From: Hyaloscypha bicolor E
Lineage: Eukaryota > Ascomycota > Leotiomycetes > Helotiales > Hyaloscyphaceae
Length of the DNA stretch: 64,000 nucleotides
Direction: 5' to 3'
NCBI RefSeq assembly: GCF_002865645.1
Contig: NW_020194619.1
Coordinates: 2,392,442-2,456,441, forward strand
The notes under the pieces are model-generated. The model was not told where the DNA came from, did no database searches, and saw only the letters and a program-made list of their open reading frames with translations. The stretch's first letter is position 1. Every line of letters begins with the position of its first letter. Both the position numbers and the translations under genes were made by a program. Shown here one piece after another: positions 1-10,389 of the stretch.

Positions 1-1100
1 CAATTGGAATTCTAGAATTAAATCTTATTGTTTCTATAGGATCAAAGTCGGTGCTTGGTGAATTCTTTTCTTTCCGGTGCTGCTTTGTGTCCAGGACCGG
101 AGCGATGTTCACTTCTCTGTGAACATATCTTTACCATTGATTTATCCACGCACACATTCTGCTTCCAGCACAGTTTTCTCAATTAATGGCAACGGCGGGC
201 ATAATGGCAATGATCCAGAACAAAACATTGGCCGGTCTCGGGGCGGAGTCAAGTGCTAAGTCTTCCCAAGACCTGCCAAACACACTACTGACAACTACCG
301 GCAGAGCAACCCCCACGAACTGGTGCCCATAAACGCTTGGTATTAAAAGCTTTGGCGCAGATCCACCACCATAATTCATTCCACCGTCTCATTTCGTGTT
401 TCTAAGCGCTCTTGGAAGGTCCGTAGCGTGGGTCAAGGCCGCCCAGCCTCAAGCAGGACCTCGCGGCTCATGCCCAGCCACATGCACGACCGGCCAAGGC
501 TTGGAAGTGGATATTCTCCTATTTTGAGAGTGCTGCGGAAATGGTGAGAAATATGACATGTCATCCCCTCGCTTTCTCCGTACCAATAGGCACCCTCGCA
601 TCCTCTTCGGGTTCCTCTTTTCAGATTCTTATCACTTGGCTGTCATGTTTTGGAAGGGTTGCTGAGGCTCTTGAACACGTACGTCCTAACTTGGCTGTTG
701 TAAAACCTGAGAGGGGTTCCACAGTGTGCGACCGTCAGAGAGAATCCTCTGCGGAAAATGTTTTGAGCTGGTTAGGAGGGCTTGGAGATGGCCGTGGCAA
801 TGAAGATCCACCTCCCAGCTAGCAATGATCAACTGACCGACAGCTCATAGATATGAAGACTCCTCTTGTACTTAACAACATCTTTTATTTCACTCTTTTA
901 CCAGGCTGGTCCCATTGAAGAGCTAGTGCAATACAACAAGACTGTTCTCCTCGACAATCGTAGAGTGTCCGCTATTCGTGGCAGCATTGAAGCTACACTC
1001 GATTTCCCCTCTCAGCGAAGTTCCAGGTTTTTTCAGCAACTTCAACAGCAGGACTGCAGTTCGGGACCCCATAGTTGCTGAGAGCCCGACTTTACCTGTC
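1..1100. other. Intergenic DNA upstream of the dicarboxylate transporter
   Basis: No gene could be supported here. Short open frames exist on both strands (for example 541-822 on the plus strand) but they show no recognisable motif, no splice structure and no secretion signal. Base composition is ordinary, without RIP. The 3' part (about 840-1100) is likely promoter and 5' untranslated region of the transporter that starts at 1101; no convincing TATA box was found. Confidence 0.5.
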
Positions 1101-2378
1101 ATGATGGTTTATCCACAGATCTCGAAGCCGATGAATTACCAAATTGCCGATAAAGAAAGCAAAATACTCGGGAGAGAAATCAGAGAGGAAGCCACCGAGA
1201 TCCAATCAACCTCAATAGACCATGAGAAAGAGGAAGCAGTGATAGGGAGCGTCTCTCTGAGGGATCGCCTCAAGCATTTCACCTTCGCATGGTACGCCAT
1301 GACCATGTCAACTGGAGGAGTAGCTTTTGTCCTCTCGGTCATTCCTAACCGCTTCGACGGACTTACTGGTCTCGGAACCGCCATCTTCATTCTAAATCTG
1401 TTCCTTTTCACTTGTGTCACGATCACAATATGCTCTCGCTTCATACTACATCCAGGAACCCTCACACACTCTCTCACCAACCCTCACGAGGGCTTCTTTT
1501 TCGCAACCTTCTGGCTCTCCCTCGCCACAATGATCACCAACACTACCGCATACGGGATCTCTAATACTGGCCCCTGGATTATCACTGCCCTCCGCTGCGC
1601 CTTCTGGGTCTACACCATCTGCGCGACCCTCCTAGCAATCTTCTATTACCACATCCTCTTCACCGTTAAAAAGCTCGTCCTCATCAACGTCCTCCCCGGC
1701 TGGGTCCTCCCCATTTTCCCCGCCATGTTAGTCGGCACGCTCGCCTCAGCAATCGCCAAAACCCAACCAGCCAAACATGCGCTCCCCATCCTCGTCGCCG
1801 GACTCTCCTACCAAGGCCTCGGCATGATGGTCGCAATAATGATGTACGGGCTCTACTTTGGGCGTCTACTAACCTCCGGGCTTCCCGTCGACATGTCGCG
1901 CCCGGCAATGTTCATCGCCATCGGACCCCCCTCCTTCACTGCCCTCGCCTTCATCGGCATGGCGCAAGACGTCGCCGCCACCAAGATTTTCTCAACATAC
2001 GTCTCCTCCCTTCCCGGCATTTCGCCTCAGTACCAAGCCCTCATCCCCGACCTCCTGCAGATCCTCGCCCTCATTGCAGCGATCTTCCTCTGGGTCCTCG
2101 CTTTCTGGTTCTTTTCCATAGCATTAGTAGCTACGATTGAAGCAGTGGGAAGAAATGATTTCCATATGAATTGGTATGCATATGTTTTCCCGAATGCGGG
2201 GTTTACGGTTGCGACGATCAAGATTGGAGAGCGCTTAGATAGTAGGGCGATTCAAGGGGTAGGGTCCGGGATGGGGGCGGTGTTGTTTTTTCTTTTGGTG
2301 CTGATTTATGGGTGTCATGTTAGAGCTGTTTTGCAGAGGAAGATTTGTTGGCCTGGGAGGGATGAGGATGCGCATTAG
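1101..2378 (+). CDS. TDT-family (Mae1/SLAC1-like) C4-dicarboxylate or sulfite transporter
   Basis: A single uninterrupted frame of 425 codons encodes a polytopic plasma-membrane protein of the tellurite-resistance/dicarboxylate (TDT, voltage-dependent anion channel) family, which includes yeast Mae1 malate permease and Ssu1 sulfite pump. Residues 1-55 are a charged cytosolic tail. About ten hydrophobic segments follow between residue 60 and residue 405. The segment RPAMFIAIGPPSFT (267-280) is the Mae1-type signature, and HFTFAWYAMTMSTGG (59-73) is the family's first helix. Length matches Mae1 (about 440 aa). The frame stays open upstream to a GTG at 978, which is not a eukaryotic start, so the ATG at 1101 (or the adjacent ATG at 1104) is chosen. 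Malate versus sulfite specificity cannot be told from sequence; the Mae1-like signature favours dicarboxylates. The next gene lies tail to tail 370 bp downstream. Confidence 0.9.
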   Translation: MMVYPQISKPMNYQIADKESKILGREIREEATEIQSTSIDHEKEEAVIGSVSLRDRLKHFTFAWYAMTMSTGGVAFVLSVIPNRFDGLTGLGTAIFILNLFLFTCVTITICSRFILHPGTLTHSLTNPHEGFFFATFWLSLATMITNTTAYGISNTGPWIITALRCAFWVYTICATLLAIFYYHILFTVKKLVLINVLPGWVLPIFPAMLVGTLASAIAKTQPAKHALPILVAGLSYQGLGMMVAIMMYGLYFGRLLTSGLPVDMSRPAMFIAIGPPSFTALAFIGMAQDVAATKIFSTYVSSLPGISPQYQALIPDLLQILALIAAIFLWVLAFWFFSIALVATIEAVGRNDFHMNWYAYVFPNAGFTVATIKIGERLDSRAIQGVGSGMGAVLFFLLVLIYGCHVRAVLQRKICWPGRDEDAH

Positions 2379-2747
2379 ACGGGAGCAGGAGTAGAGCCAG
2401 CCATTAATGTCACAATGTGGGTTTTGCATGGCGCTGGCCGCGGTGCTGAGAGGGTTTGGGATAGGTAGCGTTGAATAGACTTCAGCCACTAGACGTGATA
2501 CAGAGATAAAATTTATTTGGACCAGATACACATATAGACATAGAATAGAGATAGAGATAGAAGTTCCAGATCAAGAGAATAGACGCATGTGCACATGTAA
2601 TTATCAGCACGTCATGTCAATACCCTTGAAAGAAACCCTCGAATTCAAATCACAATTTGTCAAGTCCAGTCACATACCAGAAAGCCAGCTCACGAAACCC
2701 CAACCCTGAACCACAGCCAAGAAACCATCTGAGATCTCGGCCCACAC

Positions 2748-3201
2748 TCACCCTCTACATTCATCCACGCATCCACACCGATTCTGGCAAACTATACACA
2801 CCACACCTGTCAGCATCATTTATCCCAATCCCGTTTCTATTCCTTCAATGGGTCCACAAATACCTACCAAAGCAACAGCTAATCTCTCCATCACCACAGA
2901 AATTGGAAACGCGGTTCGAATGGCTGCAGTAGTTGCAGGCTTCAACATTATTGCAGCACAACTCGCAGTTTGTGACGCTTTCGGTTCTTCTCGAACTCGG
3001 TTCAGCCTGTTTGAAATGGATTGGTCTTTTTTTAGCAGATAAACTCACGAATGCTTGGATACCGGTATTAAGGGCACGGGGAAGGGGGAAGGGGAAAACG
3101 GAACGAGGGCCTGGCGGGATTTTACCTGTGTCTGGGGAGGGAGCAGCTAATGCAAGAGCTAGAGCGTTGTAGAAGATGAGCATGAGGACAGATGACTTCA
3201 T
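2748..3201 (-). CDS. Small secreted protein with 12 cysteines (three exons)
   Basis: The minus-strand ATG at 3201 begins a signal peptide (MKSSVLMLIFYNALALALAA, residues 1-20). My model is exon 1 at 3201-3049, exon 2 at 3006-2868 and exon 3 at 2791-2748. Intron 1 (42 nt) has a perfect GTGAGT donor, a GCTAAA branch-like site and CAG; it is in frame and may be retained. Intron 2 (76 nt) has donor GTAGGT, branch GCTGAC and acceptor TAG. Splicing gives 111 residues with cysteines at 65, 68, 69, 75, 78, 88, 95, 96, 99, 103, 105 and 109, an even number, all in the C-terminal half. Without intron 2 the frame stops 11 residues after the CC pair and loses four cysteines. The cysteine pattern suggests a disulfide-rich extracellular peptide. 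I recognise no family. An effector, antimicrobial or toxin-like role is possible but unproven. Confidence 0.65.
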
Positions 3202-4513
3202 GTTGATATTGATGCCAAGGACTGAATTTTCTTAAAGAAGAACTTCTCCAAAAGGTTGACTAGAATGTGTATCGCTCGTTATGCCTAAAGAAGCTGAAGT
3301 GCGATTCTGAAGTTGTCTTGGAGAGGGGAAACAGTCTCTTGTATACTTTCCCCTCCGTCTCAAGCTGCAGTAATGAGACGAACTTGTACGCTGGGCCCCG
3401 CCACAACTCCAGAGCGTGCGTTTTTATCATAGACGAGATGAGTATTATGGGATGTCCAGTGATAGTAGCCATACCACAAGATCCGGCCATGGAAGAGAAG
3501 AGGATTGCGAAGTGGCCAGTGTTCGTCTATTTTCAGTACGTTCATAAGTTTCCCCAAGGATTTGGGATGTCAGGTTGATATTTACGAGACATGGGACTGG
3601 CCAGTGACTGTAACATTGCTGTACGGATATTAAGAACCCTCAAATAGCATCGTATGGAAACCAACCAGTAATTGTAGATACGCCGTAAGGTGCTCCCCCC
3701 ATGGGGAGGAACTTCAAGCTGACCTCAGATTCTTAATCTCACTATGATAACGAGAAAACAGAACAAGGTTTAAGAAGGGGGTTGATCATCTCAGGAGGGA
3801 GTAGTGAGGAAGGTTACACGGAATATTGAGCTGACTAGAGGTTACTAACCCGTGCCACCTACACCGTAAGAGCGGAGGTGAAACAGAGTACCATGCCTTA
3901 AGTTCTCTTATGGAATGGAGGTCTTGGTCACAAATTGAGTAGACCAAGCAACAAACCATGTTAGTCGAATTGTCATACTATCCTCCACCTTTGAACTCGT
4001 AGGCGAATCATACACAAACGTAGCAGGAATTGCAGGTAGACTTTACTAGACGAAACTCTGGAAGTGGGGATTGGGTGTCTTATATGATTAGTACCGAGGA
4101 ATGTTATTAAGTTCTCAGCGAGTCAAAGACATCAGGTCTTAGAGGTTGTAGAGGTTAGCGAAAATGTTGCTTTTGTGCAGGTCAAGAAAGCGGAAAGGAG
4201 AGTGGTATCACGTGGTTTTAAGTATTTACATATTAAGCGCTACTCTCAGGGCTTTTTTTTTTACCATGGAGGGGGAAATGAAGGTCTGGCGGCTGATTTT
4301 TTAGTATGATTCATCACACGATCGCTCAGCAAAGCCTTTCCGCTTCATTGGCTCGTTTAAGCCCGGCTGATCAACCACCACCTCCTTTTCCTCGCTGCCA
4401 CTGTCCTCTCATTGATTATGGGTGCCTGTTGAACACCCTGCATGATGGTGATTTTCATGGCGATGAGTGTACTATACGGGCGGCTGCAGGCGATAGGTGA
4501 CAGACGGACTTCT
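3202..4513. other. Intergenic DNA between the secreted-protein gene and the DUF1479 gene
   Basis: About 1.3 kb of ordinary composition. Short frames at 3267-3578 (+), 3260-3490 (-) and 4306-4500 (+) have no recognisable motif or splice structure. The first 50-100 bases hold the secreted-protein promoter. A run of T residues lies near 4253-4262. No tRNA, repeat or transposon was recognised. Confidence 0.5.
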
Positions 4514-4658
4514 CTTTCGGTAGCACCGCTCCGGAGATATTCAAGCTGATGTTTCTGTTTTCGGTAGCACCGCTTTGGAGATCCTCGCTTAGGTCATTCC
4601 TAGTCCCCACACAACCAATGTCAATGTTTCTCTGTCCGGTAGCACCGCCGCGGACATA
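4512..4658. promoter_or_regulatory. Three 32-bp repeats each with a CGG-TAGCA-CCG core
   Basis: The 11-mer CGGTAGCACCG occurs at 4518-4528, 4562-4572 and 4637-4647. Each copy sits in a wider imperfect repeat of about 32 bp (TTCT upstream, GGAGAT or GGACAT downstream). CGG-N5-CCG is the inverted-triplet layout bound by dimers of fungal Zn(II)2Cys6 transcription factors. The copies lie 414, 370 and 295 bp before the DUF1479 start, so an upstream activating region for that gene is the simplest reading. The alternative is that they are repeats in an unrecognised small gene: a minus-strand frame (4455-4808) also crosses them, but it has no recognised motif. Confidence 0.5.
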
Positions 4659-4931
4659 CTCACTCGGGTTATGCGCTGCTCTCGAGACAACTAAAGACCA
4701 ATCTAAACTAGAGAAGGTGTAACTATACCTGGATATGGTGGCTAGTCCGCCAGGGAGCGATACGCCATCGGCGTGCTGGCCAGCTGCGTTGAAGAGCTTG
4801 CCAGACAAAAGCCACCCAAGGCAGCGGAGGTGATTATAAAGGTCGAAAATGGCACCTTATTGCTTAAGGCGTGCTGCTCAATCAAACCTCACGCCTCACA
4901 AGACTGCCCTATACAACAAAGCAAAGTCGTA

Positions 4932-6821
4932 ATGAGTCTCATTATGAACAGGGCTATGGGATCGAAATGCTTCAAGTGCCCAACTTTTCGTGCCGGAAAA
5001 TGCTCGGGAAACCCTGCCATTATGCCAGCCAAGCGGCGCTTGGCTACTGAGGCCGCACCTCTCACCCGAAAAGATAAACAGGAAGGAGATATATCGTCCG
5101 TTTTTACATCTTTTTCTGGTCGAAAGGCCGAACCTCTGCCAGAACGATTTCGAGACCTGAAACATAGGCTCACTGTCGGATTCGAGGAGCAAATTCAAAG
5201 ATCGTGGGATAATTTGGTTGAGGTTCTAGAAGTCCGGACCGAAGAAGTTGCTACCAAGCGAGAATCTGTACGTTAATCCAAATTTTGTTTGTTCTAAACT
5301 CTCCTCGCATTAAAGTAGAACGTGGTTCTAAATAAAATAGATAATTCCTCAGATTAAATTTTCGGACATTCAAAACGGCGCTGTACCTTCAGCTATCGTC
5401 GATGCTGTTCGACGAACTGGTGTTGCTGTTATTAGAGGGGTCATGCCGAAAAATGTTACTGAAACTCTTCTTTCTGACGTTCGCCAATATCTTTCCGCAC
5501 ACACATTCAAGGGTTTCCCCTCGAACACAGACGAAAAGGTAAATCGGCAGTTTGTGTTCTATCCAGCTGGGTGCTGACCTGAATCAGGTTGTCTACGAGT
5601 CTTACTGGAGTCCATCTCAGGTCAAGGCGAGGTCGCATCCGAACATGCTTACCACACAGTCGTGGATGAACCAGCTGTACACCGCTGATGCTAACCAGAG
5701 AAGTTTGTGCCACATCTTCAAAACCCTCTTCCACTAAAGCTGACTTAACCATGGCAGTTGATCTAACAGTTCCGCTCTCTTATTGTGACCGAGTTCAAAT
5801 TCGTCCATCAGGCGACAAACAATTCGCGCTCTCCCCCCATGTGGACGGTGGAGGTATTGAAAGGTGGGAGGACAAAGTCTACAATCATGTTTATCGTAAG
5901 ATCTTCCAGGGAAAGGTAAGAGGAAGCATTTCACATAACGATATTGAAAATATGACTAAATATGTAAAGTGGCAAGAGTACGACCCGTGGGATCTGTCCG
6001 GTCGGCTTGATGCCAATATGAACATGTACAACGGGCCAGGAGGTTGCTCTGTGTTCCGAACATTTCAAGGCTGGCTGGGATTGTCTCGTCATGGACCCAA
6101 TCAAGGTGAGTTAGTAATAGGTGTACGCATCGATTGTTGCTGATGAAACCAGGGACTCTTGTTGTTCACCCTATACTGCAGCCGTCCACCGCTTACTGGA
6201 TGCTCAGACCATTTTTCAAACCTACTCAGAAGGGCTCGTTGAATGGATGGAAGTTCTCTCTTGACGATGATGACGGTAACGTCTTCCTCCACGGGGCAAA
6301 CCCTGGAACTGCTCAAGAGCACAACCCTGATTACCACCCTCACTTGTTGCTAAGCGAAACTATGATACCATATCCTACTGTTGAACCGGGTGATACTGGT
6401 AAGGATCTATCACGCTAAAGCAGAATCGCGCTAATTTCCTTAGTTTTCTGGAGCGCGGACAGTATTCATGGTACGGAGAGCGAGAACACAGGAAATGTTG
6501 ACGCTTGCGTTTTCTATATTCCATCAGTTCCGCTGACTCCCAATAATGCGGTAAGATAATTAGTCTGTACTACTTAAGATTTTGACCTGACATATGCAGC
6601 AATATATAGCGCAGCAGCGGGACTCTTTCTTGAAAGGAGTCCCTCCGCCCGATTTCCCAGGTGGTGCTGGAGAATCTGAATTTACTGACAGAGCAAAAAG
6701 CGAAGATGTCATAGGCGAATCTGGCAGGCTCGCTATGGGTTTGAGTCCCCTGAAAATTGATGGCCAGAGCGAGAGGCAAGGGGGGCTTGCGCGGGAGGTG
6801 AACAAAATCCTAGGTTATTAA
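4932..6821 (+). CDS. DUF1479 protein, putative 2-oxoglutarate/Fe(II)-dependent oxygenase (eight exons)
   Basis: Exons are 4932-5267, 5353-5538, 5588-5702, 5758-5915, 5970-6105, 6153-6398, 6444-6550 and 6600-6821, giving 501 aa, usual for fungal DUF1479 proteins. All introns have GT donors; six of seven end in CAG or TAG, while intron 4 (5916-5969) ends in AAG, is 54 nt and in frame, so it may be retained. Family landmarks run in order: GDISSVF and LPERF near the N-terminus, GVAVIRGVMP in exon 2, VYESYWSPSQVKARSHPNM, LSYCDRVQIRPSGD, SPHVDGGGIERWED, EYDPWD, YNGPGGCSVFRTFQGWL, VFWSADSIHG and PPPDFPGGAGESEF. H240 and D242 (HVD) plus H401 could form the iron-binding triad of a double-stranded beta-helix oxygenase. 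The substrate is unknown. The open frame extends upstream without an ATG, so the first ATG at 4932 is used. The basic, Arg-rich N-terminus before the domain could be a mitochondrial presequence. Confidence 0.88.
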
Positions 6822-7627
6822 AATTGCTTTATCGGATCAATGTACTGAAAAAGGCAAGAAGTCAATTTAGCATATCAACGAAGTATTGCTGTTCAAACCC
6901 GGGCAAGAACTCATAATTGAGTCGGCACAGCTTCTAAAGCTTCGTCTATTTTATTTTCTGCAATGTAGACTTGTGTTTCAATATACGATCAGCAAACACA
7001 TTTTTGATGTTTGCTACCTGGTCTTCATTTTCAATGTTTCCCGAACTTTCTTTGTCTAACTGCAAGGTTCATATAATACGAAATATCTCACTGCCGAACC
7101 TCCCCGCCCCTGTTAGGGGTTCTGGTGCGCCAAAATAGTCCCATGTTGTAATATTTACTGCATCATGTTCATCTGATATACAGCGATTTCGCCTTTTATA
7201 CTCCCTCACTTTTCTTTGACTCTGCTTGCACTCACCTGGGGTTTCAATATACCCGCTTGTCTTTTTATTACAACATCCGCAACAGTCAGGCCGGGCTGAT
7301 TTAGGAAGCCCGCTCGCTGTGGTTTGGGAGGTGGGGGGATTCCCGATCCATCACGAATATCAATATAGTATGCCATGCAATACGACCATTGATATAAGTT
7401 AACCCTTCATTTCAGCTATTCATGAGTCATAAGAGCCGAGCCTTGCAAAAAAAACACTTTCTTCATACGAGGGCAAGTCAGGAACCATTCTGTAACCCAA
7501 GTATATATAAATAACGATGCTATTCCTGCATCTTCTAAAGGTTTATAGATCTCGATCCTTACTGCTGAGAAAGAACTTCGCCTAAATTTTTGCTAGCGAC
7601 GGGGGATTGCAATTTGCAAGTCCAACA
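6822..7627. other. Convergent intergenic spacer
   Basis: About 800 bp between the 3' ends of the DUF1479 gene and the sugar transporter, which point at each other. It presumably contains both 3' untranslated regions and polyadenylation sites. I see no coding potential, RNA gene or repeat. Confidence 0.6.
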
Positions 7628-9303
7628 TTAAACCACCTCCTTATTCTCGACATGTCCAAGCTTCTCCATGTGCCCATCCTTGATTCCGATCTCCATATCA
7701 TTGGCATATGTCGTAGATGGGGCCCACTTTGAAGACTTCCTAGGAGTAGACTCCTCCAATAGGCGATCAACCTGCTCCAGAGACAAGCCCTTTGTCTCGA
7801 ATACCAAAAAGTAAGCCCAGAAGAAGCATCCCACGCACAATGAGCCCCAAACAAAGAAGACTTTGGGGCCGAGATCTCCTTTGTCGCGACCAACCATGTA
7901 AGGGGTGATGACAGCAATAACACAATTCCATAACCAATTAGATGAGACAGATAAAGCAACTCCGCGAGCTCTGATAGGTAGAGGGAACATCTCGCCGACC
8001 ACGACCCACGCACCGGGACCCCAGGTAGATGCGAAAAAGGAGATGTAGATGCAAATAAATGCAATCTCAACCTTAACCGTAGTTGGGTTCTTTCCATCTA
8101 CTGTGCCTGCAATGGCGATAATGAACTGGCATACCACCATACCAAGAGCGCCGAAGATCAATAGTGGTCTGCGCCCAAAGCGCTCGACGGTCCAAAAGGA
8201 GATGGGAGTTGAGCATACATTTACCAGGGTAGTAATCAGGGAAATCAGAAAAGGATTGTCGATAGTGCCAAGTTGTGTGAAAAAAGTCGTCCCAAAGTAG
8301 AAGATGAAGTTGATACCGGTCCATTGCTGCATCATCTGGGCAGACGTGCCGAGGAGTGTTCGACGAAGGTTTGAACTGGGGACAAAGATGCTGCCCTTAA
8401 AGCAGTTTGCCCAACTGGAAAGGTAGCCGGTTTGAGGTATCGCCTGCTTCTCATACTCATAGTTGGCAACAATTTCGGCAAGTTCATCTTGGATGTATTC
8501 TGAATCGACTGGTTGGCCTCGAATCTTTGAGAGTGATTGAGCAGCTCTATCTAAGCGGCCTTTCTTTACAAAGTATCGAGGTGACTCAGGGAGGAAAGCC
8601 AAGCCAAAAGCTGTTTAACTTAGCCAACAAGATCACCAGAAGGGAGAAATACATGCTTACCTAGGACAAGAGCCCAGATCCATTGGATGGCAATAGGGAT
8701 TCGATACGCACTCGAGTCCCTTTTGTTTTGTGTGGCGTACACAACGCAGCTTGCGAGGAGAATTCCGACCGTGATACAAAATTGGTAAGCTGAGACGATG
8801 GTTCCACGGTATTTACGGGGGGCAATCTCCGACATGTAGAGAATAATGATCGCGGACACAAATCCTACTCCGAGTCCAGCGATGAGACGGCCTGCAATCA
8901 ATAGCGAGTATGCGGAAGAAGCGACTTGAAGAACGACTCCAACGCTGAAGATGCCACAGCCCATGAGAATTGTGGTCCGGCGGCCGAGGTAATCAGCCAA
9001 ATCCCCAGATACAACAGCTCCAATGAAGGTGCCAGCGGACAGGATGGACACTATCAGTGACTGGCGCCAAGAAGGAATAATAAAGTAGTCTGCCGAGGCA
9101 CCAGCCTCAGGGTACGGAAGATTCGCGAACTCATGGATGAAGTATGGCATGCCCATAACACCATTGACATAGCCAGAGTCGTAACCGAAGAATATGCCCC
9201 CAAAAGCAGCAAAGGCGCAGATGAAATAGGCTTTGAGGGTCATAGGAGCTTCAATGCGATTTGGGTCCGCGCTCCCAATACTGATGACTCCGCCTCCAGG
9301 CAT
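7628..9303 (-). CDS. MFS sugar (hexose-type) transporter, two exons
   Basis: Exon 1 is 9303-8661 and exon 2 is 8610-7628; the 50-nt intron has a GTAAGC donor and CAG acceptor. The product has 541 aa and the twelve-helix layout of the sugar porter family, for uptake of a monosaccharide across the plasma membrane. Landmarks are GYDSGYVNG (40-48) in helix 1, DYLGRR (104-109), the GRLIAGLGVGF stretch (138-148), PESPR (222-226) after helix 6, QQWTGIN (309-315) in helix 7, ERFGRR (357-362), RARG (428-431) and FETKG (485-489) after helix 12, close to the canonical PETKG. The ATG at 9303 opens a charged N-terminal tail before helix 1. It is transcribed divergently from whatever lies to its right. Exact sugar preference cannot be read from sequence. 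Confidence 0.93.
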
Positions 9304-9463
9304 GGTGGCGAGGGAAAGGGTCTGTTAGACGAAGAGGGGCTTGGACAGTTAAAACTGTAGATTCAAGGCAATGATCGTATTTCCTGACAGATAGTATTGA
9401 TGAATATGTTCAAAGAAACCTAGAATCCGGAAACCAATCTGGCTTTATATGGGATCCCATGGT

Positions 9464-9574
9464 CTGGGGACCCGGCGTTTGAAGCGGCGGGGAATCAGTT
9501 GGCCTCCACATTCTGTAGTGAAGGCGGAGGTTCTAATGTGGTCTAGGTACCCGCCTAGAGAAATGGTTGCGGGG
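9464..9574. promoter_or_regulatory. Cluster of CreA/Mig1-like motifs upstream of the sugar transporter
   Basis: Three matches to the carbon-catabolite repressor consensus SYGGRG lie upstream of the start at 9303: CTGGGG at 9464-9469, GCGGGG at 9487-9492 and GCGGGG at 9569-9574. The motif is short and expected by chance in such sequence; only the clustering before a sugar transporter makes it worth noting. Confidence 0.3.
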
Positions 9575-10389
9575 TGCTACACTAGGCCTCGTGTGTTGAC
9601 TGACAGCGGTTTAAGAGAAGCGACGTAGAAAAATGAAACGCCACAAGCCACCCGCAAGGAGCGTGATGCATGATTGGTCGTCAAAGACTTTACTAAACCC
9701 AAAGTGGCTTCTCCGACCCCAACACTCCGCAGATAAATCATTATGGTGGGGTCCCCATATCGCGATTTTGCTGTTGCAGAGGTGCGATCTATTTGCGGAC
9801 TTCCTGTTGCGGCCAGCGAACCGTAGCCTTTCAAGGTGGGACCGAATGAAGTTGAGGTGGCCTGTCTGTGCCTTGCTACTTAAGGCCATGTGACGGCTTG
9901 CCTTGCTGAAATTGCGGCGGGTCTTGTTTCTTGGAGTAAGTCTTGTTCTAGATCTAGAAAAGTCTGTTTGATTAAGTTTACCAATTTGGTACAATGAATA
10001 TGACTTGATAGTGGTGTCAAGTCATCGTAAGCGTGCACTGATGCGGCAAATAAACAACCTTGTTTACCCGAAATTACAAATTATGACCCTTGGTCGAAAT
10101 ACAGAGAGCACCACCTTCACGGAAGCAGCAAGAGTTCGTTATATCGATGGGAATAGTAAACGCGATAGAGCGGCGGAGCGTTACAGCACCCGGGCAAATT
10201 GCTCCCAACAAGCTGCTACCACAGTAGGACTCAGTTCCCTTTAATAAGTTGCTCGCTGACCAACGTGGTAGCTTAGAAAATACTGCTCACCATCGGGCCA
10301 TCGGCTTAGCTTTAAAAAATCAATCAGCAGTTCGTTACCCTGCCTTTACGAAACGATAAGGAGCTCTCTCAGAGATCTCTCTGCAAACA
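9575..10389. other. Intergenic DNA with no supported gene
   Basis: Frames at 9577-9994 (-), 9633-9893 (+) and 10005-10244 (+) carry no known motif, and the last starts only from TTG. The missing N-terminal FAD-binding part of the adjacent monooxygenase pseudogene is not recognisable here, so it was probably deleted. Confidence 0.5.

Noticed and set aside
541..822. 93-codon plus-strand open frame
   Set aside because: It has no recognisable motif, signal or splice structure and lies in the likely upstream region of the transporter.
978..1100. N-terminal extension of the transporter frame to 978
   Set aside because: The start there is GTG, which eukaryotic nuclear genes do not normally use; the first ATG in frame is at 1101.
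4306..4808. Small open frames on both strands before the DUF1479 gene
   Set aside because: No motif or conserved features; the repeats they cross are better explained as promoter elements.
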